Positions 23,612 to 32,477 of a stretch of DNA of 64,000 nt are shown piece by piece. The notes beneath the pieces were generated by a model that worked only from the letters and a program-made list of their open reading frames with translations, ran no database searches and was not told the DNA's origin. This stretch comes from Actinomycetes bacterium (GTDB taxonomy: Bacteria > Actinomycetota > Acidimicrobiia > Acidimicrobiales > Ilumatobacteraceae), in assembly GCA_025356335.1 (NCBI GenBank), contig JANXUF010000058.1, positions 1 through 64,000 on the forward strand. Direction: 5' to 3'. The first letter of the stretch is position 1, and every line of letters starts with the position of its first letter. A program made the translations under genes and the position numbers.

Positions 23612-26503
23612 TCAGGAGATGACGAACCCAACCATGCCGACTGACACCTGGTCACCGACCGACGCGAACGTCGTGGTGAAAGCGCCGCCCTCCGTAGCAT
23701 TCACATCGACGGGCGCGAACTGATCGACATCGATCCCGAACCCGTTGACATACCTCGGATCGGTCGCACCGAGTAACGAACTGTTGAAGGCGTTACCGAG
23801 AGGGTTCGCGGCGTTGGTCAGCGCGGTGCCGCCGATCGTGACCGAGTCACCGAGGCGTCCGAGATCGCCCTCATTGGCGAAATAGGCAAGCGAAACCTGA
23901 TGCAGCGACGAAGAAGCCATCCCGCCGATGGAAATCGCTGCATCGGACCCTCCATCGGATGTCGAGGATGCGCCGAGGGTCGAGTATTGATCGAGCAAGA
24001 TAACGGTTGACGACGTCGGCGCTGTCGGATCGGCGTAGACCACGAACAAGCTCCAGCCGGCGAGCGCCGCCTGACGGGCCGGATCGGATGTGATGTCGAC
24101 GACGGTGTATTTCCCTGCTCCCCCGTCTTTCACGGCGTCTGTGACATCGGCGACCGATTCGTAGATGTGATCTGCTCGGTTTGAAGTGTTATGAGTCGTG
24201 GCCACGGTCACTGTCGTGGCGGTCGCCAGCGTCGTGTGGGAACCTGCGTTGGCAACGAGTTTCGGGGGCTGGGGGTTCGCCGAATTGCCGCTCCATGCCA
24301 AGAACGCACGAACAATCGATGCGCCCGGCGGGATCACAACAGTGGCGGACGACGAGTTCGTTTCAGCCTGCTGCAATGTCACCACGTTGGTGAGGTGGTC
24401 GTTCTGGCGATTGAGGAGCGTGAGGTTGACGTCGGCGTTGGCATCGACGCCGGCTTGAGCTTGGGCGCATGTCGTGTCGGTGCTCACCCTCGGTGGGTCG
24501 ACGCACGTCAGCGAACTGTTGCCGGCGACCGCCAACCCGCCGCCTTGCAGGTCAGCGAAGAACAGCGGCGTTCCGCCGGATTGCCCGGAATCACCAGGAG
24601 GAAACACCGAACTCTGCGCAACGATGTTGATGCTGTTGGATCCGGTCGCAGTCGCCTGAAAATCGCCGGACTGTACGATCGCCGAGAGTGGCTGCGGCCC
24701 AGCCTGGCGAGTTGTCACCTGCAGTTCCAGCATCACCTCGGTCGATGCATTCCCTCCGACGGCAGGAGGGGTGCAAACCAGATGAGTCGGGTCGGATGGC
24801 GCAGGGCAATCCCACGGTGCTCCATCAGTTCGAGGAACGACGTTGACGAACGTCAACGCGCTCGGCAGCACGATCGTGACGGTCGTTCCTGACGCGACCG
24901 CTACCGCTGGCCTGAACGTTCCGGACGAGACAAACGGCGTGTTGCCGTGATTCGTCAGCCCGATCGAAATATAGGTTCGTAGACCGATGACCGCCGAGCC
25001 CGGTGCAGTGATCGACAGCGCGACCTGCGGCCGCGGAGCCGTCGTCGTGGTGGTGGCGGCGGGCGCGGAGGTGGTCGTCGCTGCGGCGACCGTCGATGCC
25101 ACCGTGTCGGGATCGAGGGGCGTCGTGTTCCTGCCTCCGGTACGGTCTCCCGGGACCGTCGGGCTGACAATGCCGGCCAGGGTCGTGGTCGGGGCTGTGG
25201 TCGTCGTCGTGGATGTGGTCGTGGTCGCCGACGTGGATCTCGGGCGAGTGGTCGTGGCCGCTCGAGTCGCCGGCCGGGTGGTCGCAGACGGCCTCGTCGT
25301 CACCGTCGGAAAGAATGGGGAGAGGGACACGGTCGGGCTCGAACCTGCACCGGAGACGATCGTCGAGTCCGTCGGCAACATCGAGGAACCTCCAGCGGCC
25401 GAAGAGGCAACGGCAGGTGACGATCCGTCGGAAGCCGGCACGGGGAACGTGAACGGGGGGATCGAGGCGGTGACCCCGCTGTTGGCGTTACCGACGCCGG
25501 TGGGGAGGCGGGTGTTGCCGGGGCGCGCGGATGTTGCCGGCCGGACCGTCGTCACCACAGCAGAAGGCGTGGCTGCGCCGGCAGGTGCGATCGGCTTGCT
25601 GAGGCGGTTGACGCCGAAGGCGCCGGCGACGACGACGACCACCGCTGCGGTCGCTGCGGCCGTTGCCTGAACGCTCTTCGACTGCCGCCTGGCGAACGCC
25701 GCGAGACCGGTCCCGCCGTGCAGTTGAGCGAGGTACTTCGCCGCAGGAACGCCGAGGAGCAGTGGGATCAGCGCAGCCCGCAGCGTGGTGTTGGCTTCCT
25801 GCAGGTCGGCGACGAGCCCGTCGCAGTGCTGACACGTTTCGAGGTGGGCATCGACTTTGCGGCGGTCGCGCATCGACAAGCCATCGCGCACATAGGCGCC
25901 GAGCTGCGGACGGATCTCCTGACATTCTGCGGGAATCGGTTGCTGCAGGTGAGCCTGAAGATACGCCTGGCGCAGACCTTCACGGGCACGGTACGCCAAA
26001 GCAGCAACGGCATTCGGAGCGAGCCCGAGGAGCGGCCCGACCTCCGCCGGTGTACGACCCTCGACCTCCGTATGCCACAACACCAGCTGCCAACGTTCCG
26101 GCAACGAGGCGAAGGCGCGTGCCGCGAGCGCCCGGTCGTCGTGCGAGTCCGACTGACGCAGTACCGAGAGATCGAGGACCTCCGGTACCTCCTCGCGGGC
26201 ATCGAGCCGGCGATCTTTGCGCATCCTGTCGTAATAGGCATTGCGGACCGCTGTCACCAGGTAGGGACGGAACGCCAGCTGTGGCCCACCGCCCTTGCGG
26301 ATCGCTTGGAGCACCCGCGTGAAGCCCTCGGCAACGACGTCGTCGGCGTCGGCCCGCGAGCGGGTGAGGCTGCGCGCTGCAGCCTTGGCAGATTCGAGAT
26401 GACGGCGGTATAGCTCGGCAAACGCAGCGTCGTCTCCATCGCGCACCGCTGTGATCAGTTCGGCATCGCTCGTCGGTTGCGCTGTGGAAAAGAGATCTGT
26501 CAT
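23612..26503 (-). CDS. ECF sigma factor fused to zinc-finger anti-sigma, membrane helix and large extracellular domain
   Basis: A single 963-residue polypeptide joins parts that are normally separate. Residues 30-100 are sigma region 2 (DADDVVAEGFTRVLQAI), and 125-180 are region 4 (LPERWQLVLWHTEVEGRTPAEV). Residues 194-227 form a ZAS anti-sigma zinc site (C194, H220, C224, C227 in HLETCQHC). Residues 280-297 are a membrane helix (AAATAAVVVVVAGAFGV). A Thr/Pro-rich stalk to about residue 500 leads to a DUF11-like beta-sandwich (AVASGTTVTIVLPSALTFVNVVP) and a C-terminal surface domain (ATVVIPPGASIVRAFLAWSG). It could therefore sense something outside the cell and release or position its own sigma domain by proteolysis. 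ATG 26503 is chosen because the sigma domain starts there. Confidence 0.85.
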   Translation of the reverse strand: MTDLFSTAQPTSDAELITAVRDGDDAAFAELYRRHLESAKAAARSLTRSRADADDVVAEGFTRVLQAIRKGGGPQLAFRPYLVTAVRNAYYDRMRKDRRLDAREEVPEVLDLSVLRQSDSHDDRALAARAFASLPERWQLVLWHTEVEGRTPAEVGPLLGLAPNAVAALAYRAREGLRQAYLQAHLQQPIPAECQEIRPQLGAYVRDGLSMRDRRKVDAHLETCQHCDGLVADLQEANTTLRAALIPLLLGVPAAKYLAQLHGGTGLAAFARRQSKSVQATAAATAAVVVVVAGAFGVNRLSKPIAPAGAATPSAVVTTVRPATSARPGNTRLPTGVGNANSGVTASIPPFTFPVPASDGSSPAVASSAAGGSSMLPTDSTIVSGAGSSPTVSLSPFFPTVTTRPSATTRPATRAATTTRPRSTSATTTTSTTTTTAPTTTLAGIVSPTVPGDRTGGRNTTPLDPDTVASTVAAATTTSAPAATTTTTAPRPQVALSITAPGSAVIGLRTYISIGLTNHGNTPFVSSGTFRPAVAVASGTTVTIVLPSALTFVNVVPRTDGAPWDCPAPSDPTHLVCTPPAVGGNASTEVMLELQVTTRQAGPQPLSAIVQSGDFQATATGSNSINIVAQSSVFPPGDSGQSGGTPLFFADLQGGGLAVAGNSSLTCVDPPRVSTDTTCAQAQAGVDANADVNLTLLNRQNDHLTNVVTLQQAETNSSSATVVIPPGASIVRAFLAWSGNSANPQPPKLVANAGSHTTLATATTVTVATTHNTSNRADHIYESVADVTDAVKDGGAGKYTVVDITSDPARQAALAGWSLFVVYADPTAPTSSTVILLDQYSTLGASSTSDGGSDAAISIGGMASSSLHQVSLAYFANEGDLGRLGDSVTIGGTALTNAANPLGNAFNSSLLGATDPRYVNGFGIDVDQFAPVDVNATEGGAFTTTFASVGDQVSVGMVGFVIS

Positions 26504-26653
26504 GGTGTCGTCCCAGCACAGGACTGCCGGGGGCCACAAGTATGACGGCAAATCCCGTCGATGGGAGGCGCAGCGGGTCGTGCCGTGGCTCGGCTGCATA
26601 CTGTCGACGTGGCGTTCAGCGTCATAGAACCGGTGTGCAAACGTCGTTCAACC

Positions 26654-27367
26654 ATGAGCAGAACGCATCTCGATCCGCCACGTTGGCGCGATGCCGTGCG
26701 TGAGCAGTTCGGCGTCGGACAGCATGAGACCACGCTCGACAGTCTCGCACCGCTGTTGGACATGATGCAGACAGAACAGGCAGACCTCGGACCATACCTC
26801 AAGGAATTCGGCCGCCGGTGCGGCGCAGCAGGCCATTCGCTCGACAACACCGCTGCCTGGATCTCGATCTTCGCGGCCACGGCCGAACGCCGGATCCGGA
26901 TCGGGCTGCTCGCCCGGCACGCAGCGATTCAACTCGCCGGAGGTTGGACGGTGGGACACGACCAGCTGGTCGCTGCCACGACGGTGGACCCGTTCGACGT
27001 CTCGGCGCTGAAGCTGCGACTCATCCAGGAATACGACCGCCACGACGCATTCGGGCTGGACGTCACCCGGCAGATCTCACTCGTGGTCCTCGAACCCGTT
27101 TTCTCCGAGGAGCCGGTACCGAGTGCAGTCATCGCCGCAGCAGCTCGACAAACGTTCCGCTTCGGTCACACCGTCGCCGAATGCCCGAACGGTCGAGTCG
27201 TCGTGCTCACCGCGCACGGCGGCGACGTCGCCAACATGGCGCGCAACGTCGCCGCGAAAGCAGCGCGCTCGGTGGGTTCACGGCCCGGAGCCGTTCGGGC
27301 CTGGATCGAGACGCTGGCATCGGACCGCTCGTCGATCGATGCATTCCTGGGCGAACTCACTGGATGA
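26654..27367 (+). CDS. Conserved hypothetical protein
   Basis: This 237-aa cytoplasmic protein is not one I can assign to a family. It begins MSRTHLDPPRWRDAV, is helical in the first 110 residues, and has an alpha/beta second half with SLVVLEPVFSEEP and RVVVLTAHGGDVANMARNVAAKA. The strand-turn-helix there is faintly like a degenerate GGDEF half, but the signature is absent and I do not claim it. ATG 26654 is used because the track's extra 31 residues lie in the promoter region shared with the divergent sigma-fusion gene. Sharing that 150-bp region may mean co-regulation. Confidence 0.65.
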   Translation: MSRTHLDPPRWRDAVREQFGVGQHETTLDSLAPLLDMMQTEQADLGPYLKEFGRRCGAAGHSLDNTAAWISIFAATAERRIRIGLLARHAAIQLAGGWTVGHDQLVAATTVDPFDVSALKLRLIQEYDRHDAFGLDVTRQISLVVLEPVFSEEPVPSAVIAAAARQTFRFGHTVAECPNGRVVVLTAHGGDVANMARNVAAKAARSVGSRPGAVRAWIETLASDRSSIDAFLGELTG

Positions 27368-27412
27368 CACCGCAGCCTCGACAGCTACCGGGCCAGGACG
27401 ATCGACCGCACC

Positions 27413-27862
27413 TCAGCGCATGCCCTGCGCTCTTCTGCGGTCGAGGACGGTCTTGGCCTTCCATGCGCCCCAGATGATCCCCGGCTCGTACAACGACTCG
27501 TCGATATCGGCCCACGTCGCCGGAGTCAGACCGTAGATGTCCTCGGGAAATCGTTCGGTCTCGAACTGATGTCGTGACACAGCTCGAACGCCAAGTCCGA
27601 TGAGGACCGATGTCGGGTACGGCACCGCCCCCCGGAGAATTTCCAGCGGATTGGTCCGTTGCCGATCGACATCAGCATCGAAGAGCGCGCGCAATCGCCC
27701 GCTCACGAAGGTTGTCGCGTCGGCAGCTGCCGCGTCGATCACATCGGCCGAGTCGTCGAGCGAAACTCCTGCGGCCGTGGCGACGCTCTCGATACTGCGT
27801 CGCACCCATTTCGGCATGGCGAGCGTCGTCGCCGAGAGGAGAGCTTCGGCGTACTCGTTCAT
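27413..27862 (-). CDS. Conserved hypothetical protein downstream of alaX
   Basis: This 149-aa protein has no recognisable domain. It is mostly helical (MNEYAEALLSATTLAMPKWVRRSIESVATAAG), with a central segment GAVPYPTSVLIGLGVRAVSRHQFETERFPEDIYGL. It has no clear signal peptide. Its ATG overlaps the stop of the alanyl-tRNA editing gene by 4 bp, so it is translationally coupled, but no related function is evident. Confidence 0.7.
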   Translation of the reverse strand: MNEYAEALLSATTLAMPKWVRRSIESVATAAGVSLDDSADVIDAAAADATTFVSGRLRALFDADVDRQRTNPLEILRGAVPYPTSVLIGLGVRAVSRHQFETERFPEDIYGLTPATWADIDESLYEPGIIWGAWKAKTVLDRRRAQGMR

Positions 27863-28569
27863 CCGTCCACGACTTCGAGGCGGATGCGCTTGTTGCCTTT
27901 GCCCTTGTTCTCCGTCTTGACCACCTTGATCCGGCCGACTTCCCCGGTCGAACGGACATGGGTGCCGCCGTCAGCCTGCTGATCCAAACCGACGATGTCG
28001 ACGAGACGGACAGTCCGAACGGAGTCTGGCACTCGATTCTCGCGCGTGCGGATCAGCGCGTCGTCGACGGCTTCCGACGGCTCGAGATAACTCACGACGA
28101 CGGGGCGGTCAGCAACGAGTTCGGCATTGACGAGTTGCTCGACCCGCGGCCCGAATCCCTCCGGCAACGGATCGAATGCGAAGTCCATCCTGGCCGACAA
28201 CGGCTCCATGTTTCCTCCGGTCACGGGAACATGCCACTCGTTCCAGATCACCCCGCACAGTACGTGCAGGGCAGTATGGGTGCGCATCAATGCATGGCGA
28301 CGGTGGAAATCGATCGACCCGGAAACGGTAGTTCCAACGGCAAGGCGATGGGGACCCTGCAGGCTGTGCCACACACCGTCGTCCTCCTTGCGAACCGAGA
28401 TCACCGCGTACCCGCCGAGCATCCCGAGGTCGTGCGGCTGTCCTCCGCCTGTCGGATAGAACGCAGTCCGGTCCAGCACCACTGCGTCGTCGCGGCTGGC
28501 GATGACCGTCGCCTCGAACTCCGTCAGATAGGCATCGTCGAGATACAGCAAATCGGTGGTGGTCGTCAT
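27859..28569 (-). CDS. alaX: Alanyl-tRNA editing protein (AlaX family)
   Basis: This 236-aa free-standing editing domain would hydrolyse mischarged Ser-tRNA(Ala) or Gly-tRNA(Ala). It shows the family hallmarks: FYPTGGGQPHDLG near residue 35, the zinc motif H-x-x-x-H in MRTHTALHVL near residue 95, and the second metal site in DGGTHVRSTGEVG near residue 205, where Cys is replaced by Thr-His context as in some AlaX forms. ATG 28569 is the start; the longer track ORF overlaps the divergent substrate-binding gene. It is 34 bp from that gene's start. Confidence 0.9.
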   Translation of the reverse strand: MTTTTDLLYLDDAYLTEFEATVIASRDDAVVLDRTAFYPTGGGQPHDLGMLGGYAVISVRKEDDGVWHSLQGPHRLAVGTTVSGSIDFHRRHALMRTHTALHVLCGVIWNEWHVPVTGGNMEPLSARMDFAFDPLPEGFGPRVEQLVNAELVADRPVVVSYLEPSEAVDDALIRTRENRVPDSVRTVRLVDIVGLDQQADGGTHVRSTGEVGRIKVVKTENKGKGNKRIRLEVVDG

Positions 28570-28603
28570 GTGTCGATTCTGGCCCCGTCGTACACTGCCG
28601 ACC

Positions 28604-29899
28604 ATGCATGGCGCAGCCCGAACCCGTCGACGCTGGGCTGCGCTGGTTGTTCTCTGGGTGCTGACCGCTGCGTGCGCCAGCTCTGCGCCGTCATCGGCGC
28701 CCGTTTCGACGACACCGATCACGGTTCCGGCGACGACGACCCGGCCACGCGACGGGCGCCTCCGAATCGGGGTGCTCCTGCCGTTGTCCGGCACCGGTGC
28801 GACGTTCGGTACGCCGCTCGTCGAGGGCGTCCAACTCGCGGCCGCCGAAATCAACGCTGCCGGTGGCGTCAACGCCAGACCCGTGGAGTTGATCACCGAG
28901 GATGTCGGAAGTGACACCACCACGGCTGCCGGGGCTGTCAGGAAACTGTTGGCGAGCGACGTCGACGCGATCGTCGGACCGGCGTCGTCGAACATCGCTC
29001 TCAACGTCCTCGGCTCGATCGTCGAAGCGGGTGTCGTCAGTTGCTCGCCAACTGCTGCGGCGATCAGCCTCACCCAGTTTCCGACGCACGGCCTGTTCTT
29101 TCGGACGATTCCATCCGATGCCGTCCAGGCGGAGGCGATGGCCGACGTCATCGACCAGTCCGGCCGCCGGTCGACGGCTGTATTCTACCCGAACGACGAC
29201 TACGGCAAAGCGTTCTTCCAACAGCTGAACGCTGCACTCGTCGCCCACGGCATCGACGTCACGCCTGCGCCGTTCGATCCTGCGAGCGCCGACCTGTCAT
29301 CGGTCGTCGTCGCCGCCCTCGGTACCAATCCGGCGGTGTTGACCATCGTCAGTGATTCCGCCGGCGGCACGCGGGTCCTCGCGGCGCTGCGGCTGCTCAC
29401 CGCCAATCAACCGAGCCTCATCCGCCCGATCGTCGTCAACGATCCGCTCCGCCGGGCTGATATCGCCGGAACGATCGGTACGACAGCCCCACTGCTGAGC
29501 CAGATCAAGGGCACATCCCCAGACGCCGCGCCAGCGAGCGACGCCTTCTCCAAGGACTTCGCGGCCAAATTCCCGGGACTCCCCTCGACCTATGCTGCGT
29601 ATGCCTACGACTGCACCAACCTGCTGGCGATCGCCTCGCAGGCGGCAGGCTCGGACGACCCGGCAGCGATCGCTGCTGCGGTCGCAGACGTCAGCCGCAA
29701 CGGCACCCATTGCGCAACGTACAAGGAGTGCGCTGCGTTGCTCGGTCAGAACCGCAACATCGACTACGACGGTGCGAGTGGGTCTGTCGATCTGGACAGT
29801 CACGGCGACGTCACGAGCGGCCGATTCGAACAGTTCGGCTTTGACGGCACCGGCCGCGACGTCACGCTGTCCGAATTTTCGGTGACCGCCGGAACGTGA
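28604..29899 (+). CDS. ABC-transporter substrate-binding lipoprotein (branched-chain amino-acid type)
   Basis: This 431-aa protein has a lipoprotein signal (WAALVVLWVLTAAC, lipobox T-A-A-C), a short Ser/Thr/Pro linker, and a periplasmic-binding type-1 fold (LRIGVLLPLSGTGATFGTPLVEGVQLAAAEINAAGGV, with VDAIVGPASSNIALNV and AVFYPNDDYGKAFFQQL). These are typical of LivJ/LivK-like receptors for amino acids, amides or urea. No permease or ATPase gene is adjacent, so it either serves a transporter elsewhere or acts as a sensor. ATG 28604 is preferred to 28556 because the signal peptide starts there. Confidence 0.9.
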   Translation: MHGAARTRRRWAALVVLWVLTAACASSAPSSAPVSTTPITVPATTTRPRDGRLRIGVLLPLSGTGATFGTPLVEGVQLAAAEINAAGGVNARPVELITEDVGSDTTTAAGAVRKLLASDVDAIVGPASSNIALNVLGSIVEAGVVSCSPTAAAISLTQFPTHGLFFRTIPSDAVQAEAMADVIDQSGRRSTAVFYPNDDYGKAFFQQLNAALVAHGIDVTPAPFDPASADLSSVVVAALGTNPAVLTIVSDSAGGTRVLAALRLLTANQPSLIRPIVVNDPLRRADIAGTIGTTAPLLSQIKGTSPDAAPASDAFSKDFAAKFPGLPSTYAAYAYDCTNLLAIASQAAGSDDPAAIAAAVADVSRNGTHCATYKECAALLGQNRNIDYDGASGSVDLDSHGDVTSGRFEQFGFDGTGRDVTLSEFSVTAGT

Positions 29900-29909
29900 T
29901 CCGTTCGGG

Positions 29910-30581
29910 TCAGCCGGCGACGAGCGTCTCGATCGGCTCGAGGATGCCGACGTAGAACGGACCGAACTCGGCGTAGACCGCTGACGCCTCGTCGAAACGC
30001 ATCGTATAGACGACGTCCTTGATGTCGTCCGGGTTGACACAGAACAGCGTGACGCCCCATTCGAAGGCGTCGAATCCGGTCGAAGCGGTGATCAACTGCA
30101 CGACCCGGCCGGCGAATTTGCGGCCGCTCATGCCGTGCTCGTGCATCAGCTCCTTGCGACGATCGAACGGCAGTGTGTACCAGTTGTCGTGGTGCTCACG
30201 GCGCTTGCTCATCGGGTAGAAGGCGAACGACGACTTACCATCTGGCGGTAGCTGCGGGTAGAGGCGGGGCGTGAGCATCTCCTCCGGAAGACCTTTGGCA
30301 TACTCGCTGACCTCGGTCAACGAGACATACGAATCGGCGATTTCCAGACCCGCTCGCTGCAATCCCGACTGCAGTGTGCGCAGTTCGCGCAGGTCGGGGC
30401 CGAGGGCCATCACGCACAGGTCAGCCTTGTGTCCGAGGATCGAACTGGTGACAACCGTATGCCCGCTCGCCTCGCACTGCTTGACAGCGGCAACGACGGC
30501 TTCTCCATCGAGATGCGGCGTGCGCTTGCAGAACAGGTGCAGGACACCCCAACCGGCCGAGGGACTGATGGGATCGCTCAT
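29910..30581 (-). CDS. hemQ: Coproheme decarboxylase of the chlorite-dismutase family
   Basis: This 223-aa protein belongs to the HemQ/ChdC group, which converts coproheme III to heme b in the coproporphyrin-dependent route used by Gram-positive bacteria. Visible hallmarks are the tandem ferredoxin-like strands, AFYPMSKRREHHDNWYTLPF near residue 119, the proximal histidine segment MHEHGMSGRKFAGRV near 146, and the EWGVTLFCVNPDDIKDVVY strand. The chlorite-degrading enzyme has an Arg distal to heme; this sequence has the longer HemQ-like context, so heme synthesis is the likelier role. Its start overlaps the fdhD stop by 4 bp. Confidence 0.9.
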   Translation of the reverse strand: MSDPISPSAGWGVLHLFCKRTPHLDGEAVVAAVKQCEASGHTVVTSSILGHKADLCVMALGPDLRELRTLQSGLQRAGLEIADSYVSLTEVSEYAKGLPEEMLTPRLYPQLPPDGKSSFAFYPMSKRREHHDNWYTLPFDRRKELMHEHGMSGRKFAGRVVQLITASTGFDAFEWGVTLFCVNPDDIKDVVYTMRFDEASAVYAEFGPFYVGILEPIETLVAG

Positions 30582-31420
30582 ACCGTCGAGGCTAGCCCGA
30601 TGGCCTGCGCAGGGGTTGCCAGACGTTCGGGGCTGTAGACGTTGAATCGGTCACCGCGGATGAACCCGGCGAGCAACATGCCGGCCTGCCGCGCAGTCTG
30701 AACAGCGAGCGAGGTCGGCGCACTGACGGCAACGACGGCCGCAAACCCAGCGGCCCACGCCTTCTGGATGATCTCGAAACTCGCCCGCCCGGACACGAAC
30801 AGGCTCAGCTGGTGTGCCGGCAGACGGCCGTCGAGCAACAGCCGACCGACGACCTTGTCGACGGCGTTGTGGCGGCCGACGTCCTCACGCGTCAAGAGTA
30901 CGGCGCCATCGGCATCGAAGGCGGCGGCGGCGTGGACAGAACCCGTCTGTTTGAACAAACCCTGTGTCCCGATCACACGGTCGGCGATCGCCGCGATGAC
31001 TTCGAGCGAGGGCAATATTAGGAGATCCTGTGGCAGCGGTCGCAGCCTGCCGGCGAGTTCGTCGAGCGATGCCGATCCGCACAGCCCACAGCTGGAGGAA
31101 GTCGTCGTCAGCCGTGGAACCGGCACCGGCGCCCTGCCGCCCGTCTCGACGGTCACCACGTTGAAATTGGTGTCGACAGCAGAACCTGTCGCGCAGTAGC
31201 GCACACCGTGCACCGGCGCGCCCGCCAGCAGACCGTCGGTGAAGCAGAAGCCGGCGGCGAGCTCGAAGTCGTTTCCAGGCGTCCGCATCGTCGTACTCAC
31301 CAACGCACCGTCGATCTGGATCGACATCGGCTCCTCGACGATCAACTCGTCCGGCTGTCGCCGTGTCTCGCCACGGTGAACGCGGGTGACCAGCATCCGT
31401 TCCGATCGTCGCTCAGCCAT
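30578..31420 (-). CDS. fdhD: Formate dehydrogenase accessory sulfurtransferase FdhD
   Basis: This 280-aa protein would carry sulfur from IscS to the molybdenum cofactor of formate dehydrogenase. Motifs present are the N-terminal PDELIVEEPMSIQIDG, the sulfur-carrying C-x-x-C loop (SSSCGLCGSAS near residue 110), LLTREDVGRHNAVDKVVG near 177, and SGRASFEIIQKAWAAG near 210. It is the upstream gene of a two-gene operon with hemQ (ATGA overlap). No formate dehydrogenase subunit lies in the window; a MoaD-like gene 7 kb away is the only other molybdopterin-related gene. Confidence 0.93.
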   Translation of the reverse strand: MAERRSERMLVTRVHRGETRRQPDELIVEEPMSIQIDGALVSTTMRTPGNDFELAAGFCFTDGLLAGAPVHGVRYCATGSAVDTNFNVVTVETGGRAPVPVPRLTTTSSSCGLCGSASLDELAGRLRPLPQDLLILPSLEVIAAIADRVIGTQGLFKQTGSVHAAAAFDADGAVLLTREDVGRHNAVDKVVGRLLLDGRLPAHQLSLFVSGRASFEIIQKAWAAGFAAVVAVSAPTSLAVQTARQAGMLLAGFIRGDRFNVYSPERLATPAQAIGLASTV

Positions 31421-31558
31421 GCGTCCTTCAGGCTAACGCCGTGCTCTCATCGAAGTTCTGCGGCCTGTTTGCCGTCAGAACTGGCGGGTAGGTGGACTCA
31501 GTTGCGTTGGGAGTACGGTCGCATCAGCCACACACCGAGCAACTTTGCGGGGGAAGCA

Positions 31559-32413
31559 ATGACGACGACGGCAAGCACACAGCTCGGACCCACCTCAATG
31601 ACGAGCACAACGACGACGACCAACGCCAGGATCCTCGGAGCGGAGTTCTTCGGGACGATGGTGCTGATCCTCGGCGGCGTCGGCAGCACGGTGTTGTCGG
31701 GGACTGCGCTGAACATCGGCGGCCTACTCCCACAGGCATTGGCCTTCGGGTTCACGTTGCTCGTCGTGACCTATGCGATCGGCCACGTATCCGGCGCTCA
31801 TGTCAACCCCGCGGTCACCGTCGCCATGCTCATCGCCCGCAAGATCAAGCCGGCGAGCGCTCCCTTCTACCTCGTCGGTCAACTCGTAGGCGCTGCCGTC
31901 GGTGCACTCGTCGTCTGGGGTATCGCCGGAGGGAACCCGAACTTCAGCGCCAAGAACAACTTCGCCGCCAACGGCTTCGGCAAGTGGAGCGGCAGTGGGT
32001 ACGGCGCAGGTTCGGCGATCATCGCCGAGGTCGTCTTCACCGCCTTGTTGGTCTTCGTCGTGCTGATGTCGACGAATCGCCGGTTCCCGCGCGCCGGCGC
32101 CGGCCTGGCGATCGGCTTGACATACACCGTGATCCATCTGGCGACGCTGACGATCGACCACACCGGCGTCAACCCCGCCCGCAGCGTCGCCTCTGCGATC
32201 TTCTCCGGCACCGAGGCCTGGAAGCAGGTCTGGCTGTTCGTCGTCTTCCCACTCGTCGGGGCCATCGTCGGCGTCTTTGCCTGGTTGTTCATCGACGAGG
32301 ACGTGCGCCTCGAAGACACGATGCTCGATATCGAGCCGCTGGAGACGATCCGTGACAAAGCCGACGAGGCCGTCGATACGGCCGTCGCAGCGGTCGAGGA
32401 GACGACTGACTGA
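31559..32413 (+). CDS. Aquaporin / MIP family channel
   Basis: This 284-aa membrane protein has six transmembrane helices and both half-helix NPA motifs: SGAHVNPAVTVA near residue 82 and HTGVNPARSVAS near 205. The first helix includes the AEFFGTMVLILGG signature. An extended acidic C-terminal tail (LEDTMLDIEPLETIRDKADEAV) is longer than in AqpZ and could be regulatory. It would pass water or small neutral solutes. ATG 31559 has GGGGGAAG just upstream and starts 22 residues before the first helix; the track's 31208 start is upstream shadow. Confidence 0.92.
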   Translation: MTTTASTQLGPTSMTSTTTTTNARILGAEFFGTMVLILGGVGSTVLSGTALNIGGLLPQALAFGFTLLVVTYAIGHVSGAHVNPAVTVAMLIARKIKPASAPFYLVGQLVGAAVGALVVWGIAGGNPNFSAKNNFAANGFGKWSGSGYGAGSAIIAEVVFTALLVFVVLMSTNRRFPRAGAGLAIGLTYTVIHLATLTIDHTGVNPARSVASAIFSGTEAWKQVWLFVVFPLVGAIVGVFAWLFIDEDVRLEDTMLDIEPLETIRDKADEAVDTAVAAVEETTD

Positions 32414-32477
32414 CGCCTGACGATCATCCCGAGGGGGATCCACGACGATCCAAGAGGAGACTCGACCCCCGACCGGA

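Noticed and set aside
27610-28914. 434-aa plus-strand ORF over alaX
   Set aside because: Overlaps two supported genes on the other strand and the start of the substrate-binding gene in another frame.
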